This document shows, piece after piece, positions 30,130 through 39,905 of a stretch of 64,000 nt of DNA (within the stretch, counting starts at the first letter, position 1; each line of letters opens with the position of its first letter). A program made the translations under genes and the position numbers. Where the stretch lies: contig NZ_CP140614.1 in NCBI RefSeq assembly GCF_036556685.1, positions 1,922,001-1,986,000 of the forward strand, given 5' to 3'. The notes under the pieces were generated by a model, which worked only from the letters and a program-made list of their open reading frames with translations, had not been told where the DNA came from and did no database searches. Origin of the DNA: Sulfurospirillum sp. 1612. Its GTDB lineage: Bacteria; Campylobacterota; Campylobacteria; Campylobacterales; Sulfurospirillaceae.

Positions 30130-31707
30130 ATCTTTGGCTTCAATTCCCATCAAGCGAAGGCCCACGCGAAGACTCAACGCTACCATAGCAAATATTTTTA
30201 GATATTTGTCTTCATTGATTTCACCGACCACGCGATTTTCATTGTAAAATTTATGCAAACTTGCCGCTAGACTCTTGAGATAATCACTCAAGCGTTGTAC
30301 TTGTCTGCTTGTGAAAGCATCGTCTAAAACTTCAGGCAATAACAAGGCACTATAGAGTAAATTGGTCGCATCATCACTTAAATTTTCTAGTTTTACCGAT
30401 AAAATGTCTTCGACCTTTTTACCACTTTTTTCAAAAATTTGATTGATTCTTGCATGCGCATAATTGATATAAAAGATAGGATTGGTGCTGTCTTGTTGTT
30501 TGAGCATATCGACATCAAACTCAAGGTGTGTATCGGCTTTTTTGCTCAAAAACACAAACCGCAAAGCATCTTTGCCAATTTCATCAACAACATCACTCAT
30601 CAAAATAAAATTACCGCTTCGCTTACTCATCTTATAAGGCTCACCGCCTTTTAGTAAGGAGACCATCTGCGCTAAAATAATCTCTAACTTTGTCTCATCA
30701 TATCCCAAGAAATTAATCGCTGCTTTGACCCGTGCAATATAGCCGTGGTGATCAGCGCCCCAGATATTGATATAGCGATCATATTGGCGTTGAAATTTGT
30801 TATCATGATAGATAATATCACCGGCAAGATACGTCGGTCTGCCATCATCTCGCACCACAACACGATCTTTTTCATCACCGTGTTCGCTGGATTTAATCCA
30901 AACCTTACCATCTTTTTCATACGTTTTATCATGATCACGTAACCGTTTAAAACTCGCATCCCATTTTGAATAGAGCGATTTTTCACTTACAAAATAGTCA
31001 AATGTAATACCCACTTGTGCTAGATTTTCACGAATTAAATCCAACATCATCTCTTTTCCCCAATCGGAAAGAATTTCGATATTTTTTTCATCTTTAAAGA
31101 TGTCAGGACTAAAATCTTCACTGGCACGAACGGCAAGCTCTTGTATGTATTCTCCCCGATAAAATTCTTCTGGCCAGGTTGTCTCTAGTTTTAGAATCTG
31201 TTCACGACCGGAGAGGTAGATAGAAAGTCCGAGCAATCGTATCTGATTACCCGCATCATTGACATAATACTCACTATCAATCTTGTAACCGAGATGATTT
31301 CCGATTTTGCATAAGGCATCTCCTATGACGGCACCTCTAGCATGACCGATGTGAAGGGGGCCTGTAGGGTTGGCACTCACAAATTCCAATAGAATAGTCT
31401 CATGATGCTCATCTTTGGCAAATAATTCTTCATGAGCTATGGCCCATGAGGCATACTCATCCAAAAATGACTCACTCAATTTGAAGTTAATGTAACCCTT
31501 CACAGCCGTAACTTCGTGAAAGATACTACACTCTTCGAACTGATGGCACAACTCTTCGGCGATAAGAATCGGGGATTTTCTAAACTCTTTTGCAAGGGAA
31601 AATGCTACAGGTGTAGCATAATGTCCAAAAGAGAGGTCCTTTGGTTTCTCCAAAGAGAACTCTCTGTTTAACTTATCTTGAATACTGTTTATGATTTTTT
31701 TTTTCAA
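30121..31707 (-). CDS. argS: Arginyl-tRNA synthetase
   Basis: 528 residues, class I synthetase. The FVSANPTGPLHIGHARGAVIGD block carries the HIGH motif; KMSKRSGNFILMSDVVDEIG carries the KMSKS-equivalent; the helical C-terminal anticodon-binding domain ends in LRVGLRLMGIEAKDKM, typical of ArgS. It follows tatA by 11 bases. The order gmk-tatA-argS is that of Campylobacter, from memory. Confidence 0.97.
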   Translation of the reverse strand: MKKKIINSIQDKLNREFSLEKPKDLSFGHYATPVAFSLAKEFRKSPILIAEELCHQFEECSIFHEVTAVKGYINFKLSESFLDEYASWAIAHEELFAKDEHHETILLEFVSANPTGPLHIGHARGAVIGDALCKIGNHLGYKIDSEYYVNDAGNQIRLLGLSIYLSGREQILKLETTWPEEFYRGEYIQELAVRASEDFSPDIFKDEKNIEILSDWGKEMMLDLIRENLAQVGITFDYFVSEKSLYSKWDASFKRLRDHDKTYEKDGKVWIKSSEHGDEKDRVVVRDDGRPTYLAGDIIYHDNKFQRQYDRYINIWGADHHGYIARVKAAINFLGYDETKLEIILAQMVSLLKGGEPYKMSKRSGNFILMSDVVDEIGKDALRFVFLSKKADTHLEFDVDMLKQQDSTNPIFYINYAHARINQIFEKSGKKVEDILSVKLENLSDDATNLLYSALLLPEVLDDAFTSRQVQRLSDYLKSLAASLHKFYNENRVVGEINEDKYLKIFAMVALSLRVGLRLMGIEAKDKM

Positions 31708-31718
31708 ATTTCTAAGCC

Positions 31719-31946
31719 TTAAGCTTTTGTATGATCTTCTACATTAGTTTGTTCTGCAGTTTTTTCTGCAGTTTTTTTCTCTTCTTCAATTTTTGCTTCT
31801 TCTGCTTCTTCTTCTCTCATAGCTTTCTTGAAGTTTTTGATCCCTTTTCCCATACCTTGTGCAAGATCTGGTATCTTTTTAGCGCCAAATAGTAACACTA
31901 CTATCGCTAAAACTACTAATAATTCAGGCATACTTGGCATACCCAT
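31719..31946 (-). CDS. tatA: Sec-independent (twin-arginine) translocase subunit TatA
   Basis: 75 residues: one membrane segment (about residues 6-21, [29 protein letters not shown]) with the FG at the hinge and an amphipathic helix, then an acidic/Lys-rich tail. Forms the pore of the Tat pathway; one likely substrate, the Rieske protein with a twin-arginine signal, is in this window (62366). GGxGI and KxxPDL features separate TatA from TatB here. Confidence 0.95.
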   Translation of the reverse strand: MGMPSMPELLVVLAIVVLLFGAKKIPDLAQGMGKGIKNFKKAMREEEAEEAKIEEEKKTAEKTAEQTNVEDHTKA

Positions 31947-32011
31947 GTTGACTCCTTTGTATTGTCTTCTGTTGCATAGGCATTAGAAGAGTATTTTAAT
32001 TCTCGATGGAA

Positions 32012-32656
32012 TTATATCGTATTAAAATTAAATGAAGAAACATTTGACTCATTTGTCCACGAACATATGAATTCTTCTTCATTTATTGAGGCCACTTTAT
32101 ATTGAGACGTGCGAGCGATACAAACCAAAGCTTCCAAAGTTTTTTGAAAATCTCCGTTAATCAGCACATAATCATACTCTTTGATTCGCGTCATCTCTGA
32201 AATGGCATTGTTTAATCTTCGCTCAATTGTTTCTTTGGTATCAGTACCTCGCTGAATCAATCGCTCCTTCAAAATCTCTTGATTTGGAGTCGTTAAAAAG
32301 ACTGAGGTGATAATATTACCAAATTTCTCTTGGGCAATTTTATGTCCCTGAACATCAATATCAAAGATGACCAATTTACCATTTTTCAATTCTCGCAATA
32401 TGGGTTTCAAACTGGTGCCGTAATAATTATTGTGAACATGCGCCCATTCAAGGAAGTTACCGTTTTCGATATCTTGTTTAAACTGTTCTTTCCCAATAAA
32501 AAAGTAATCTTTCCCCTCCACTTCGCCCGCGCGTTTTTCACGTGTCGTCGTTGAAATAGAGAAATAGGTATTATCGATGCGCTTCATCATCTCATGCATC
32601 AAAGAGCTTTTTCCTGAACCACTAGGTCCAGATATCACCAAAATACTACCCTTCAT
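32012..32656 (-). CDS. gmk: Guanylate kinase
   Basis: 214 residues. P-loop ISGPSGSGKSSLM at the N-terminus, STTTREKRAGEVEGKDYFF and FLEWAHVHNNYYGTS for GMP binding, FDIDVQGHKIAQEKF. It phosphorylates GMP to GDP. The C-terminal tail (about residues 185-214) is slightly longer than in E. coli. It follows the acidic protein gene by 3 bases and precedes tatA by a 65-base gap. Confidence 0.96.
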   Translation of the reverse strand: MKGSILVISGPSGSGKSSLMHEMMKRIDNTYFSISTTTREKRAGEVEGKDYFFIGKEQFKQDIENGNFLEWAHVHNNYYGTSLKPILRELKNGKLVIFDIDVQGHKIAQEKFGNIITSVFLTTPNQEILKERLIQRGTDTKETIERRLNNAISEMTRIKEYDYVLINGDFQKTLEALVCIARTSQYKVASINEEEFICSWTNESNVSSFNFNTI

Positions 32657-32659
32657 ATA

Positions 32660-33751
32660 CTATAACTCATCAATTGAAATCGAAATATTGACTTTGAAGT
32701 CTTTCAGCGCTGCTTTGAGCTCTTCTTTGCCCAAAACTTTTTTCACATCATCCATAATCGCTGTTTGAAGTGACGCTTGTGCTTGTTTTAAATCTTCTTC
32801 AAAGATGCCAGCCAAATCCTCTTCGCTCAAATCATCGATACTATTTTTCTCAGCGCTTTCTTCGGTATTAGGCAGTGATAATTCTGGCAATTCTTCTTCA
32901 AATTCAAGAGGTGATTCTGCATCAGTATTTTCGAAATCAAACATCGATTCAGATTCATCATCTTCTTCAAATTTTAGTGAGTCATCCTCATCTACATCCT
33001 CATCCATCTGAGCAATTTGAATGCCCTCATCCTCATCTTCTGTCTCTAATACTTCATCATTTTGAAAGGTTTCTTCATCTTCTAACAATTGTTTGACCTG
33101 ATCCACATCGTCGCGATCTAAGATAGAAGGAGCAGGCGTGGTATCTTCTTGGTAATCTTGATTGATGGCTTCTATCGTTTCATCCTCTATTTTATAATTT
33201 TCTTCTACGTCTTGGGTATCTAAATCATCCTCTTCATAAGGGTGCAAATCATCGTCAAATTTCAACAATTCATTGGGAACTGAAGCAATGATATCTAAAT
33301 CATCTAAATCCAATCCCTCCTTGGCATCTTCCATCTCTTTTGGTTCTGTCATTTCTGAATCATCAACATAAGCTTCCACAGGAAAATCATCAATGACATC
33401 TTCTTGCGCAGTCGTATCACCCGTCTCATCTTCTATTGTTTTGCCAATCTGTTTTAATAATTCAACAAAATCTGTCGGTAAAAAAGGCTTATAGAGCATA
33501 TAATCTGCAAATTCCGGTTTTTCGATGCCACGTGAACCAATGTAGACCACTTTTCCTAAACTACCACTCTCTTTTAGTAACAAAAATGAACTCTCATCCA
33601 CTGAATCACTGTCTGTTATGGTAATATCAAAAGATTTTTCCAAATCTACACTATCATCACTTATCTCGTCAATCTCATAACCCAGTTTCTCAGCACTGAG
33701 ATTAATAAGCTTTGAGACAGCCGGATTGTTATTTATCAGAAGAAGGTGCAC
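32660..33751 (-). CDS. Highly acidic protein with receiver-like N-terminus
   Basis: 363 residues from the GTG at 33751 (AGGAG five bases upstream). The first ~110 residues look like a receiver fold without a normal phospho-acceptor (HLLLINNNPAVSKLINLSAEK... then VVYIGSRG..ADYMLYKPFLPTDFVELLKQI). The middle (about residues 110-320) is an extreme Asp/Glu-rich low-complexity tract, and the end (KKVLGKEELKAALKDFKVNISISID) is helical. It occupies the slot between fliR and gmk that in C. jejuni holds a gene annotated only as a highly acidic protein. Confidence 0.7.
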   Translation of the reverse strand: MHLLLINNNPAVSKLINLSAEKLGYEIDEISDDSVDLEKSFDITITDSDSVDESSFLLLKESGSLGKVVYIGSRGIEKPEFADYMLYKPFLPTDFVELLKQIGKTIEDETGDTTAQEDVIDDFPVEAYVDDSEMTEPKEMEDAKEGLDLDDLDIIASVPNELLKFDDDLHPYEEDDLDTQDVEENYKIEDETIEAINQDYQEDTTPAPSILDRDDVDQVKQLLEDEETFQNDEVLETEDEDEGIQIAQMDEDVDEDDSLKFEEDDESESMFDFENTDAESPLEFEEELPELSLPNTEESAEKNSIDDLSEEDLAGIFEEDLKQAQASLQTAIMDDVKKVLGKEELKAALKDFKVNISISIDEL

Positions 33752-33812
33752 AATAACTCCTTTATAATTTGGTACCATTTTATTATAATCTTGATTATGA
33801 TTGCATTAATAT

Positions 33813-36215
33813 CTAAAAATTATTTTTAAAATATTGTTCCATCTCAGCAACGCAAAGAGGCTCACTGTAATAGTATCCTTGTACAATATCACAGCCATTT
33901 TCCCTCAGATAATTGAGTTGTGCCTCTGTCTCAACTCCCACTGCAATGCTTTTATTATGGAGATTTTTTGCCAATGCGATCATGGTCTTGACGATGGCAC
34001 ACGCATTACTATCATGAGGTATTCCTTCGATGAATGATTGGTCGATTTTCCATTGATTCACAAGATTCTGTCGAAGATAATGCAAAGAAGAGAATCCTCT
34101 CCCAAAATCATCAATCGCGACATTCACACCAAGGTTTTTAATCTTATCAAGAAATCCAATATTACTCTTCCAATAATTCATCAAAATAGACTCAGTAATC
34201 TCCAAATTCACATACTTTGTCTCCAATCCACTCGCTTGCAATACCTGATGCAACAGCGCACTAAGATTGTCGTTGGTAATTTGAACATTGGAGATATTAA
34301 TACCGATATTACCACTATAAATCCCCATATCGTGCCATTTTTTCACTTGTTTACACGCAGTTTCAAGTACCCATCGCCCCAGCGGAATGACCAGCTGCAT
34401 CTTCTCAGCTATCGCAATAAAATCTGTTGGCTTAGTAAATCCTAACTCTGGACTGCTCCAACGAATCAGTGCTTCCAATCCCACAATTTTTGAAGTTTTT
34501 ACAGAAATTTGAGGTTGATAATAGAGTTCAAACTCTTTCTTTTCAATAGCACTACGAAGTAGGTTTTTAATATGTTCTTCTTTTTCTATCTTACGCCCCA
34601 ATGCCTTTTTATAAAATTCATAGGTATTTTTACCTCCCATCTTAGCTTTATAAACTGCGGCATCGGCATTTTTAATCAAATCTTCAGTAGTTAAAGCATC
34701 ATCAGGATATAAAGCGATTCCAATGCTACAACCAAGATAGTGAACATGAGAATCCGTACGTATGGGATCATCAAAAATATGATTGATTTTCTGAGCCACA
34801 TTGATAATATCTTGTACCTGGGTGATATGTTCTAACACGATGACAAACTCATCTCCACCAAATCTGTAAACCATATCATCTAATCTTAGGATTTTTTTGA
34901 ACTGTTCTGCTGCAATAATCAAAACACGATCTCCCTCGATATGCCCAAAACTGTCATTAATATTTTTGAAATTATCCAAATCTAAAAATAAAACGGCAAT
35001 CTTCTCTTTCCGTCTCTTGCTCGCTTGTATAGAGTGTGCTAGCATACTTGAGAGCATCGCGCGATTGGGCAAATTTGTCAAACTATCATGAAGTGCCATG
35101 TGCTCAATCTTTTCTTGGGAACATTTGAGCTCTGTGATATCTTTTGCAAAATTATCACTTCCGGCATACTCATGATTAGAATCAAATCGCGGTGTGATAT
35201 TGGTGTCAAAATACCGAACTGAGCCATTTTTATGCACAATGGCTATCTCTATATTTTTTAGGGGTTCTAATTTTTGTAGATAGGCTTCTTTTTGTTCTCG
35301 TGCTGCTGTTACATCATAATAAAAAGCGTCAATATTCTTGCCAAGTACTTCATCGACGTCATAGCCTGTGACGTTTTTGATAGAAGGGGAGACTTTAATG
35401 ATTTTTCCCTCTTTGTCCGTTTGCAAAAAAATATCTTGCATATTGTCAATGATAGATTTCCACTCTTCGCGCGATTTTTCCAAATTCAAGAGTGCTTTTG
35501 TTTTGATGGTCTGATCTTCCAATGACGCCGTCACAGAGGTAATCTTTCCCTCTTCATCCAAAATGGCATTAAAAAAGACTTCCAGATAGATTGTTTTTTT
35601 CTTAATCACCGTATGATACAAACCTTTGTAATGAGCCTTGCCCTCTTTGAGACTTTTTTTTACGGCATTTTTGAGGTGTTCGTCTTTTAATTGTTTTAAC
35701 AAATCAAAACCGATAAATTGTTTTTTGGTGACGCCAAAGGTCTTTAATGCAGGCTTATTACTCTCGATAATGATGCCATTGGAGTCAAAATAGATAATAC
35801 CACTGGGTGAATTTTCAAAAATCGTTCGATATCGTTTTTCACTATTAATAAGGCGGTCTTTGACATCGCGTTCCCCGCCTATGACTTTAATCAACAAAGT
35901 ATAACCGCGAACGTGCTCCTCATGATCTTTAAGAAAATGCAAATGTGCCGAGACCAAAACCTCGACTCCACCTTTGTGCCATAGAGTGAGATCAAGCATC
36001 ACATCATCAAAAATCTTATCTTTTTTATTAATCTGCGATTGAAAGCATTGTGGATGGGCGCACAATTTCTCGAGTTTTGTTCCAATAAGCTCATCTTGGC
36101 GATATCCAAGTAAATGAAAGATTGAAGGAGATATCTCTAAAATTTTGCCAGACTCATCTAGTGTCGCGTAGATGTCATCTAAAAAACAAAGATTTGAAAT
36201 ATTAATATCTTGCAT
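33813..36215 (-). CDS. PAS-PAS-PAS-GGDEF-EAL c-di-GMP signalling protein
   Basis: 800 residues from the ATG at 36215, which has GAAGG about eight bases upstream. Three PAS sensor repeats (about residues 5-110, 125-240, 250-365) are followed by an intact GGDEF domain (FLDLDNFKNINDSFGH; YRFGGDEFVIVLE) and an EAL domain (VGLEALIRWSSPELGFTKP; NLEITESIL; AIDDFGRGFSSLHYL; AVGVETEAQLNYL). Both catalytic motifs look intact, so it could make and break c-di-GMP; the usual PVDxLKID is LVNQWKID. No membrane segment: cytoplasmic. Inserted between the acidic-protein gene and fliR. Confidence 0.92.
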   Translation of the reverse strand: MQDINISNLCFLDDIYATLDESGKILEISPSIFHLLGYRQDELIGTKLEKLCAHPQCFQSQINKKDKIFDDVMLDLTLWHKGGVEVLVSAHLHFLKDHEEHVRGYTLLIKVIGGERDVKDRLINSEKRYRTIFENSPSGIIYFDSNGIIIESNKPALKTFGVTKKQFIGFDLLKQLKDEHLKNAVKKSLKEGKAHYKGLYHTVIKKKTIYLEVFFNAILDEEGKITSVTASLEDQTIKTKALLNLEKSREEWKSIIDNMQDIFLQTDKEGKIIKVSPSIKNVTGYDVDEVLGKNIDAFYYDVTAAREQKEAYLQKLEPLKNIEIAIVHKNGSVRYFDTNITPRFDSNHEYAGSDNFAKDITELKCSQEKIEHMALHDSLTNLPNRAMLSSMLAHSIQASKRRKEKIAVLFLDLDNFKNINDSFGHIEGDRVLIIAAEQFKKILRLDDMVYRFGGDEFVIVLEHITQVQDIINVAQKINHIFDDPIRTDSHVHYLGCSIGIALYPDDALTTEDLIKNADAAVYKAKMGGKNTYEFYKKALGRKIEKEEHIKNLLRSAIEKKEFELYYQPQISVKTSKIVGLEALIRWSSPELGFTKPTDFIAIAEKMQLVIPLGRWVLETACKQVKKWHDMGIYSGNIGINISNVQITNDNLSALLHQVLQASGLETKYVNLEITESILMNYWKSNIGFLDKIKNLGVNVAIDDFGRGFSSLHYLRQNLVNQWKIDQSFIEGIPHDSNACAIVKTMIALAKNLHNKSIAVGVETEAQLNYLRENGCDIVQGYYYSEPLCVAEMEQYFKNNF

Positions 36216-36310
36216 TGATTGACCTTCCATGAACATTCGCCCAATTCGTGTAAAACAATAGTATAGGAATCTTCTTTAAATATTGTTTAAGCTTATGCCC
36301 GATATGTGGG

Positions 36311-37078
36311 TCAAAACAGCAAAGAAAGGTGATTGAGCGCTTTGGTAAATTCTCGTGAAAAGATAAACATAATCGGGGAAAGTACGGCAATCAATACCAC
36401 AAAAGCAACCATAATCTTAATAGGAAATCCCACAACCAAAAGATTAAACTGTGGCATGGTTTTCATGAGCATCCCAAAAACCAAATCCGAAAGCAATGAG
36501 AGTCCCACGATAGGAAAGGAGAGGATAAAACCATAAACAAAGAGGCTGGACATTGATTTTAATAAATACTCCCACAACGCACCGCCAGGATAGAATTGTC
36601 CTAAGGGAAGCATGTGTAAGGATTTGACCATAAATACAATCATGAGATGGTGAGCATTGAGGGCTAATAGCACCATCAATCCGATGAGTGTCAAGATTTG
36701 GGAAATAATAGGCGTTGATACATTGGATTGGGGGTCAATGACACTGGCCATCGTAAAACCCATAACAAACGAAATCTGCATTCCTGCCATCTGGAGCATC
36801 GCAAATATAAGATTGAGAATCAAACCCGCAATCAAGCCCATAAACAGCTCACTCACAATAGCAAGTGCGACGGTGTACATATTGATTTCCATGTGAGGCA
36901 TCGTCGCAAAAGGAAATAAGAAAATGACCATGAAAATGACCAAAGCTGTCTTAGCCGCAGTCGGAATAGTCATATGTGAAAAGAAGGGAAAAAAGGCAAA
37001 TAATCCAGAAATTCGAGCAAACAAAAGCAAGAACAAAATCACTTGATTTTGATTAATAAATTCTAGTAACGATTGCAT
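36311..37078 (-). CDS. fliR: Flagellar biosynthetic protein FliR
   Basis: 255 residues, about six membrane segments. FARISGLFAFFPFFSHMTIPTAAKTALVIFMVIFLFP is the FliR N-terminal signature; GQFYPGGALWEYLLKSMSSLFVYGFILSFPIVG is conserved. Part of the FliPQR export gate of the flagellar type III secretion apparatus. It follows the ABC ATPase gene by 7 bases. Confidence 0.93.
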   Translation of the reverse strand: MQSLLEFINQNQVILFLLLFARISGLFAFFPFFSHMTIPTAAKTALVIFMVIFLFPFATMPHMEINMYTVALAIVSELFMGLIAGLILNLIFAMLQMAGMQISFVMGFTMASVIDPQSNVSTPIISQILTLIGLMVLLALNAHHLMIVFMVKSLHMLPLGQFYPGGALWEYLLKSMSSLFVYGFILSFPIVGLSLLSDLVFGMLMKTMPQFNLLVVGFPIKIMVAFVVLIAVLSPIMFIFSREFTKALNHLSLLF

Positions 37079-37085
37079 TCGTACC

Positions 37086-37721
37086 TCAGAGTAATCCTTC
37101 TTGATTCAGATGTTTATGAAATTTACATTTCTGTGCCAAATCATCATCATGTGTCACCATCAACAACACGCCATCGACCATTTTGATGTAATCAAACAAG
37201 ATATCCATCACTTCAGAAGCCGTTTTATGGTCTAAATTGCCCGTGGGTTCATCTGCAAAGATAATACGTGGTTTTTTTGACAAAACTCTTGCGATTGAAA
37301 CCCGCTGTTGTTGTCCGCCAGATAATTCACCAACCTTTTGATGAATTGCTTTTTTGATTTGAAATCTCTCGAGTAATTCCTCATCAATCTTTGCATCCAC
37401 CATCAAAGTAGATAACTCAATATTTTCAAATGCGTTGAAACCTTTAAAAAGATAATGAGATTGAAATATTATACCCAATTTTTTTCGTCTTAGGGCGATA
37501 AGTTCTTTGGTGGGAAGATTGTAAATATCTTGGTCAAAAAGTTTGACAGTGCCATGATTGGGCTTGAGAAGTGTGGAGCAAATATTTAAAAGTGTAGATT
37601 TACCACTTCCGCTCACACCAGTAATCGACATTGATTCAGAAGGCATTAAAGAAAAATTGATATCTTCAAAAAGTGGGTAATCAAAAGAGTGGGAAATATT
37701 TTGAACCTCCAAAAGGGGCAT
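37086..37721 (-). CDS. ABC transporter ATP-binding protein, LolD-like
   Basis: 211 residues. Walker A GVSGSGKSTLL, Q-loop GIIFQSHYLF, signature LSGGQQQR and Walker B IIFADEPTGNLD. The layout fits the MacB/LolD group that drives lipoprotein release or other envelope functions; FtsE is a second possibility. No LolC/LolE-type permease is adjacent. It lies between tsf and fliR, in the slot occupied in Campylobacter by a gene of the same kind. Confidence 0.8.
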   Translation of the reverse strand: MPLLEVQNISHSFDYPLFEDINFSLMPSESMSITGVSGSGKSTLLNICSTLLKPNHGTVKLFDQDIYNLPTKELIALRRKKLGIIFQSHYLFKGFNAFENIELSTLMVDAKIDEELLERFQIKKAIHQKVGELSGGQQQRVSIARVLSKKPRIIFADEPTGNLDHKTASEVMDILFDYIKMVDGVLLMVTHDDDLAQKCKFHKHLNQEGLL

Positions 37722-37742
37722 GCATATCCTTTTAGAAAAGAG

Positions 37743-37764
37743 GACTGAGGGCGCACCCTCAGTC
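37743..37764 (-). terminator. Intrinsic terminator after tsf
   Basis: A perfect 9-bp GC-rich stem (GACTGAGGG 37743-37751, CCCTCAGTC 37756-37764), 4-base loop, followed on the minus strand by a T-rich stretch (CCTCTTTTCT). It starts 16 bases after the tsf stop and probably separates rpsB-tsf from the downstream ABC ATPase. Confidence 0.8.
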
Positions 37765-37779
37765 TATTGTTTTAGTTAA

Positions 37780-38847
37780 TTATTTTAATTGCTCTGCTAC
37801 TTCATCCGCGAAATCAGCATCTTTTTTCTCTAAACCTTCACCAAGTTCAAATCTTACGTAATCAACAAGTTCAATCGTACCACCTAATTCGGCAGCTTTT
37901 TCACTGATAACTTCAGCGACTGTTTTCTTGTCATCCATAACATAAAATTGGCTAAGTAGTGTAAATTGTTGATCCAACATCGTGTTGTCAGCAATAAATC
38001 GTGCGATTTGTCCTGGGATGATTTTATCCCAGATTTTTTCTGGTTTATTTTGCTCTTTCAATGTTGCTTCGATATTGGCTCTTGCTTCTTTCATAACCGC
38101 ATCGCTCAATTGCAATTGGCTACCATAAAGTGGCACTTTTTTCAAAGGTTTTTTTAATCTATGAAGTTCTTCATTCTCTTTTTCGATGTCCGCCTTTAAA
38201 GCAATTGTCTCTTTTTCGATGAAATCAGGATCTAGTTCAGTATAGCTAAGATACATCGGTTTCATCGCCGCTGCATGCATACATAGTTGTCTAATAAATT
38301 CAGCACTTGCTGCTGCTGTTTTTTCGCTGTCACATTTCGCAGCCAATAAAACACCAACACGGCCATTTGAGTGAACGTATCCATTAACAACACCACTCTC
38401 ACCGGCTTTTAGAGTTGCAAATCTTCTCAATACAAGGTTTTCACCGATTGTTGCGATATGTGAATTAAAATATTCTTCAAATTTCACGCCATCTACAGTA
38501 GTAGACATCAACTCTTCTGTTGTGTTCACTTGTGTATTCATAATATGTTTAGTAGTACTTTGAGTGAAATTGACAAATTTTTCATTTTTGGCAACAAAAT
38601 CGGTTTCTGAGTTGATTTCACTGATAGTTGCTTCTTTATGATTTGGATTGATTTCAACACTAACCAAACCCTCACTAGCAAGTCTATCTGATTTTTTCGC
38701 AGCTTTACCCAGACCTTTTTCTCTTAAAATATCAACAGCATTATCAATATTACCTTCAGTCTCAGTCAGTGCTTTTTTGCAATCCATCATACCTGCACCG
38801 GTCATGTCTCTTAATTGTTTTACTAATTTTGCAGTAATTTCAGCCAT
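37780..38847 (-). CDS. tsf: Translation elongation factor Ts
   Basis: 355 residues, the longer form common in Campylobacterota. N-terminal UBA-like domain VKQLRDMTGAGMMDCKKALTETEGNIDNAVDILREKGL, then EINSETDFVAKNEKF (EF-Tu contact). Exchanges GDP for GTP on EF-Tu. Its ATG shares one base with the rpsB stop (TAATG), so the two are coupled. Confidence 0.97.
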   Translation of the reverse strand: MAEITAKLVKQLRDMTGAGMMDCKKALTETEGNIDNAVDILREKGLGKAAKKSDRLASEGLVSVEINPNHKEATISEINSETDFVAKNEKFVNFTQSTTKHIMNTQVNTTEELMSTTVDGVKFEEYFNSHIATIGENLVLRRFATLKAGESGVVNGYVHSNGRVGVLLAAKCDSEKTAAASAEFIRQLCMHAAAMKPMYLSYTELDPDFIEKETIALKADIEKENEELHRLKKPLKKVPLYGSQLQLSDAVMKEARANIEATLKEQNKPEKIWDKIIPGQIARFIADNTMLDQQFTLLSQFYVMDDKKTVAEVISEKAAELGGTIELVDYVRFELGEGLEKKDADFADEVAEQLK

Positions 38848-39671
38848 TATTTTACCTCTTCGTTATCTTTTTCAGCACTAGTTTCTTCTTCTGTCACTTC
38901 TTGAGCATCTTTATCATTCACTGCTTCTTCGATGACTTCATTTTTTTCTTCTTCGCTTACAACGATTTCTTCTTCTTTTGCCGCATCTTGATTTCTGATT
39001 TCTTGTCCTTCAATCATCGCTTCACTCATCTCTTTACAGAACAATCTCACAGAACGAATCGCGTCATCATTACCTGGAATTGGATAATCAACCAAATCAG
39101 GGTCACAGTTTGTATCAAGCGGGGCAACGACTTTGATACCAAGTCTTCTTGCTTCTTGAACTGCAATTTTTTCTTTTACGGTATCGATGACAAAAATCAT
39201 ATCAGGGATATTTTTCATTTCTCTAATACCGCCAAGATAATCTAATAGTTTTGCTTTTTTTCTTTTCAACATTAACGCTTCTTTTTTCGTCAATAACTCT
39301 ATTTGTCCATCTTCTTCCATTTTTTCAATGATATCAAGTTTTCTGATTGATTGTTTGATGGTTTGATAATTTGTCAACATTCCACCCAACCATCTGTGAT
39401 TAACATATGGCATACCACATTTTTCAGCGTATTCTTTCACTGCTTGGCTGGCTTGTTTTTTTGTTCCGACAAACAGCATGGTTTGACCTTCTGCTGCTGC
39501 ATCTTTGACTACATTATAAGTATATCTGAAAAAACGAAGGGTTTTTTGTAAATCTATAATATAGATATTTTTTCTTTCACCAAAAATGTATTTTTTCATT
39601 TTTGGATTCCATCTTCTTGTTTGGTGTCCGAAGTGTACACCACATTCTAATAAGTCTTTCATGGCTACCAT
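38847..39671 (-). CDS. rpsB: Small ribosomal subunit protein S2
   Basis: 274 residues from the ATG at 39671, preceded by AAGGAG seven bases upstream; longer in-frame starts have no homology and lie in the leader. [38 protein letters not shown] and the P-loop-like [11 protein letters not shown] and [14 protein letters not shown] regions are diagnostic. A Glu-rich tail (about residues 230-274) is extra compared with E. coli. A leader stem may serve autoregulation. Confidence 0.97.
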   Translation of the reverse strand: MVAMKDLLECGVHFGHQTRRWNPKMKKYIFGERKNIYIIDLQKTLRFFRYTYNVVKDAAAEGQTMLFVGTKKQASQAVKEYAEKCGMPYVNHRWLGGMLTNYQTIKQSIRKLDIIEKMEEDGQIELLTKKEALMLKRKKAKLLDYLGGIREMKNIPDMIFVIDTVKEKIAVQEARRLGIKVVAPLDTNCDPDLVDYPIPGNDDAIRSVRLFCKEMSEAMIEGQEIRNQDAAKEEEIVVSEEEKNEVIEEAVNDKDAQEVTEEETSAEKDNEEVK

Positions 39672-39707
39672 GAAGCGCTCCTTTGTGTAAAATTTTGGTT
39701 TAGCCTC

Positions 39708-39774
39708 CACGCCCATCAACAGCCGAAACTGCAACCTAAAAGGATTGGCGTGTGAGAAATAGAGAAGGATTATA
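39708..39774 (-). promoter_or_regulatory. rpsB promoter and structured leader
   Basis: TATAAT (minus strand) at 39769-39774 would start a leader of about 90 bases. In it CACGCC (39747-39752 on the plus strand as GGCGTG) can pair with GGCGTG (plus 39708-39713 as CACGCC), enclosing a second small stem region. S2 leaders are autoregulated in several bacterial groups; this fold is only inferred here. Confidence 0.4.
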
Positions 39775-39905
39775 CTCAAATTTATATTAAAAATTGCTTC
39801 ATTGACTTTGAGAATAGAAGCAATAGGCTTTCTTAAGAGAATTATCAATACTATTGTGATAAAGTAATGAGAAGTTTACAATACTATAGAATAAGGCAAA
39901 TCAAT

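Noticed and set aside
37086-37721. FtsE of the FtsEX division complex
   Set aside because: No FtsX-like gene is adjacent and the sequence pattern and locus fit the LolD/MacB-type ATPase better, although it is not excluded.
39672-39848. 59-residue N-terminal extension of S2
   Set aside because: The extension is unlike any S2 protein and lies in the leader; AAGGAG sits seven bases before the ATG at 39671.
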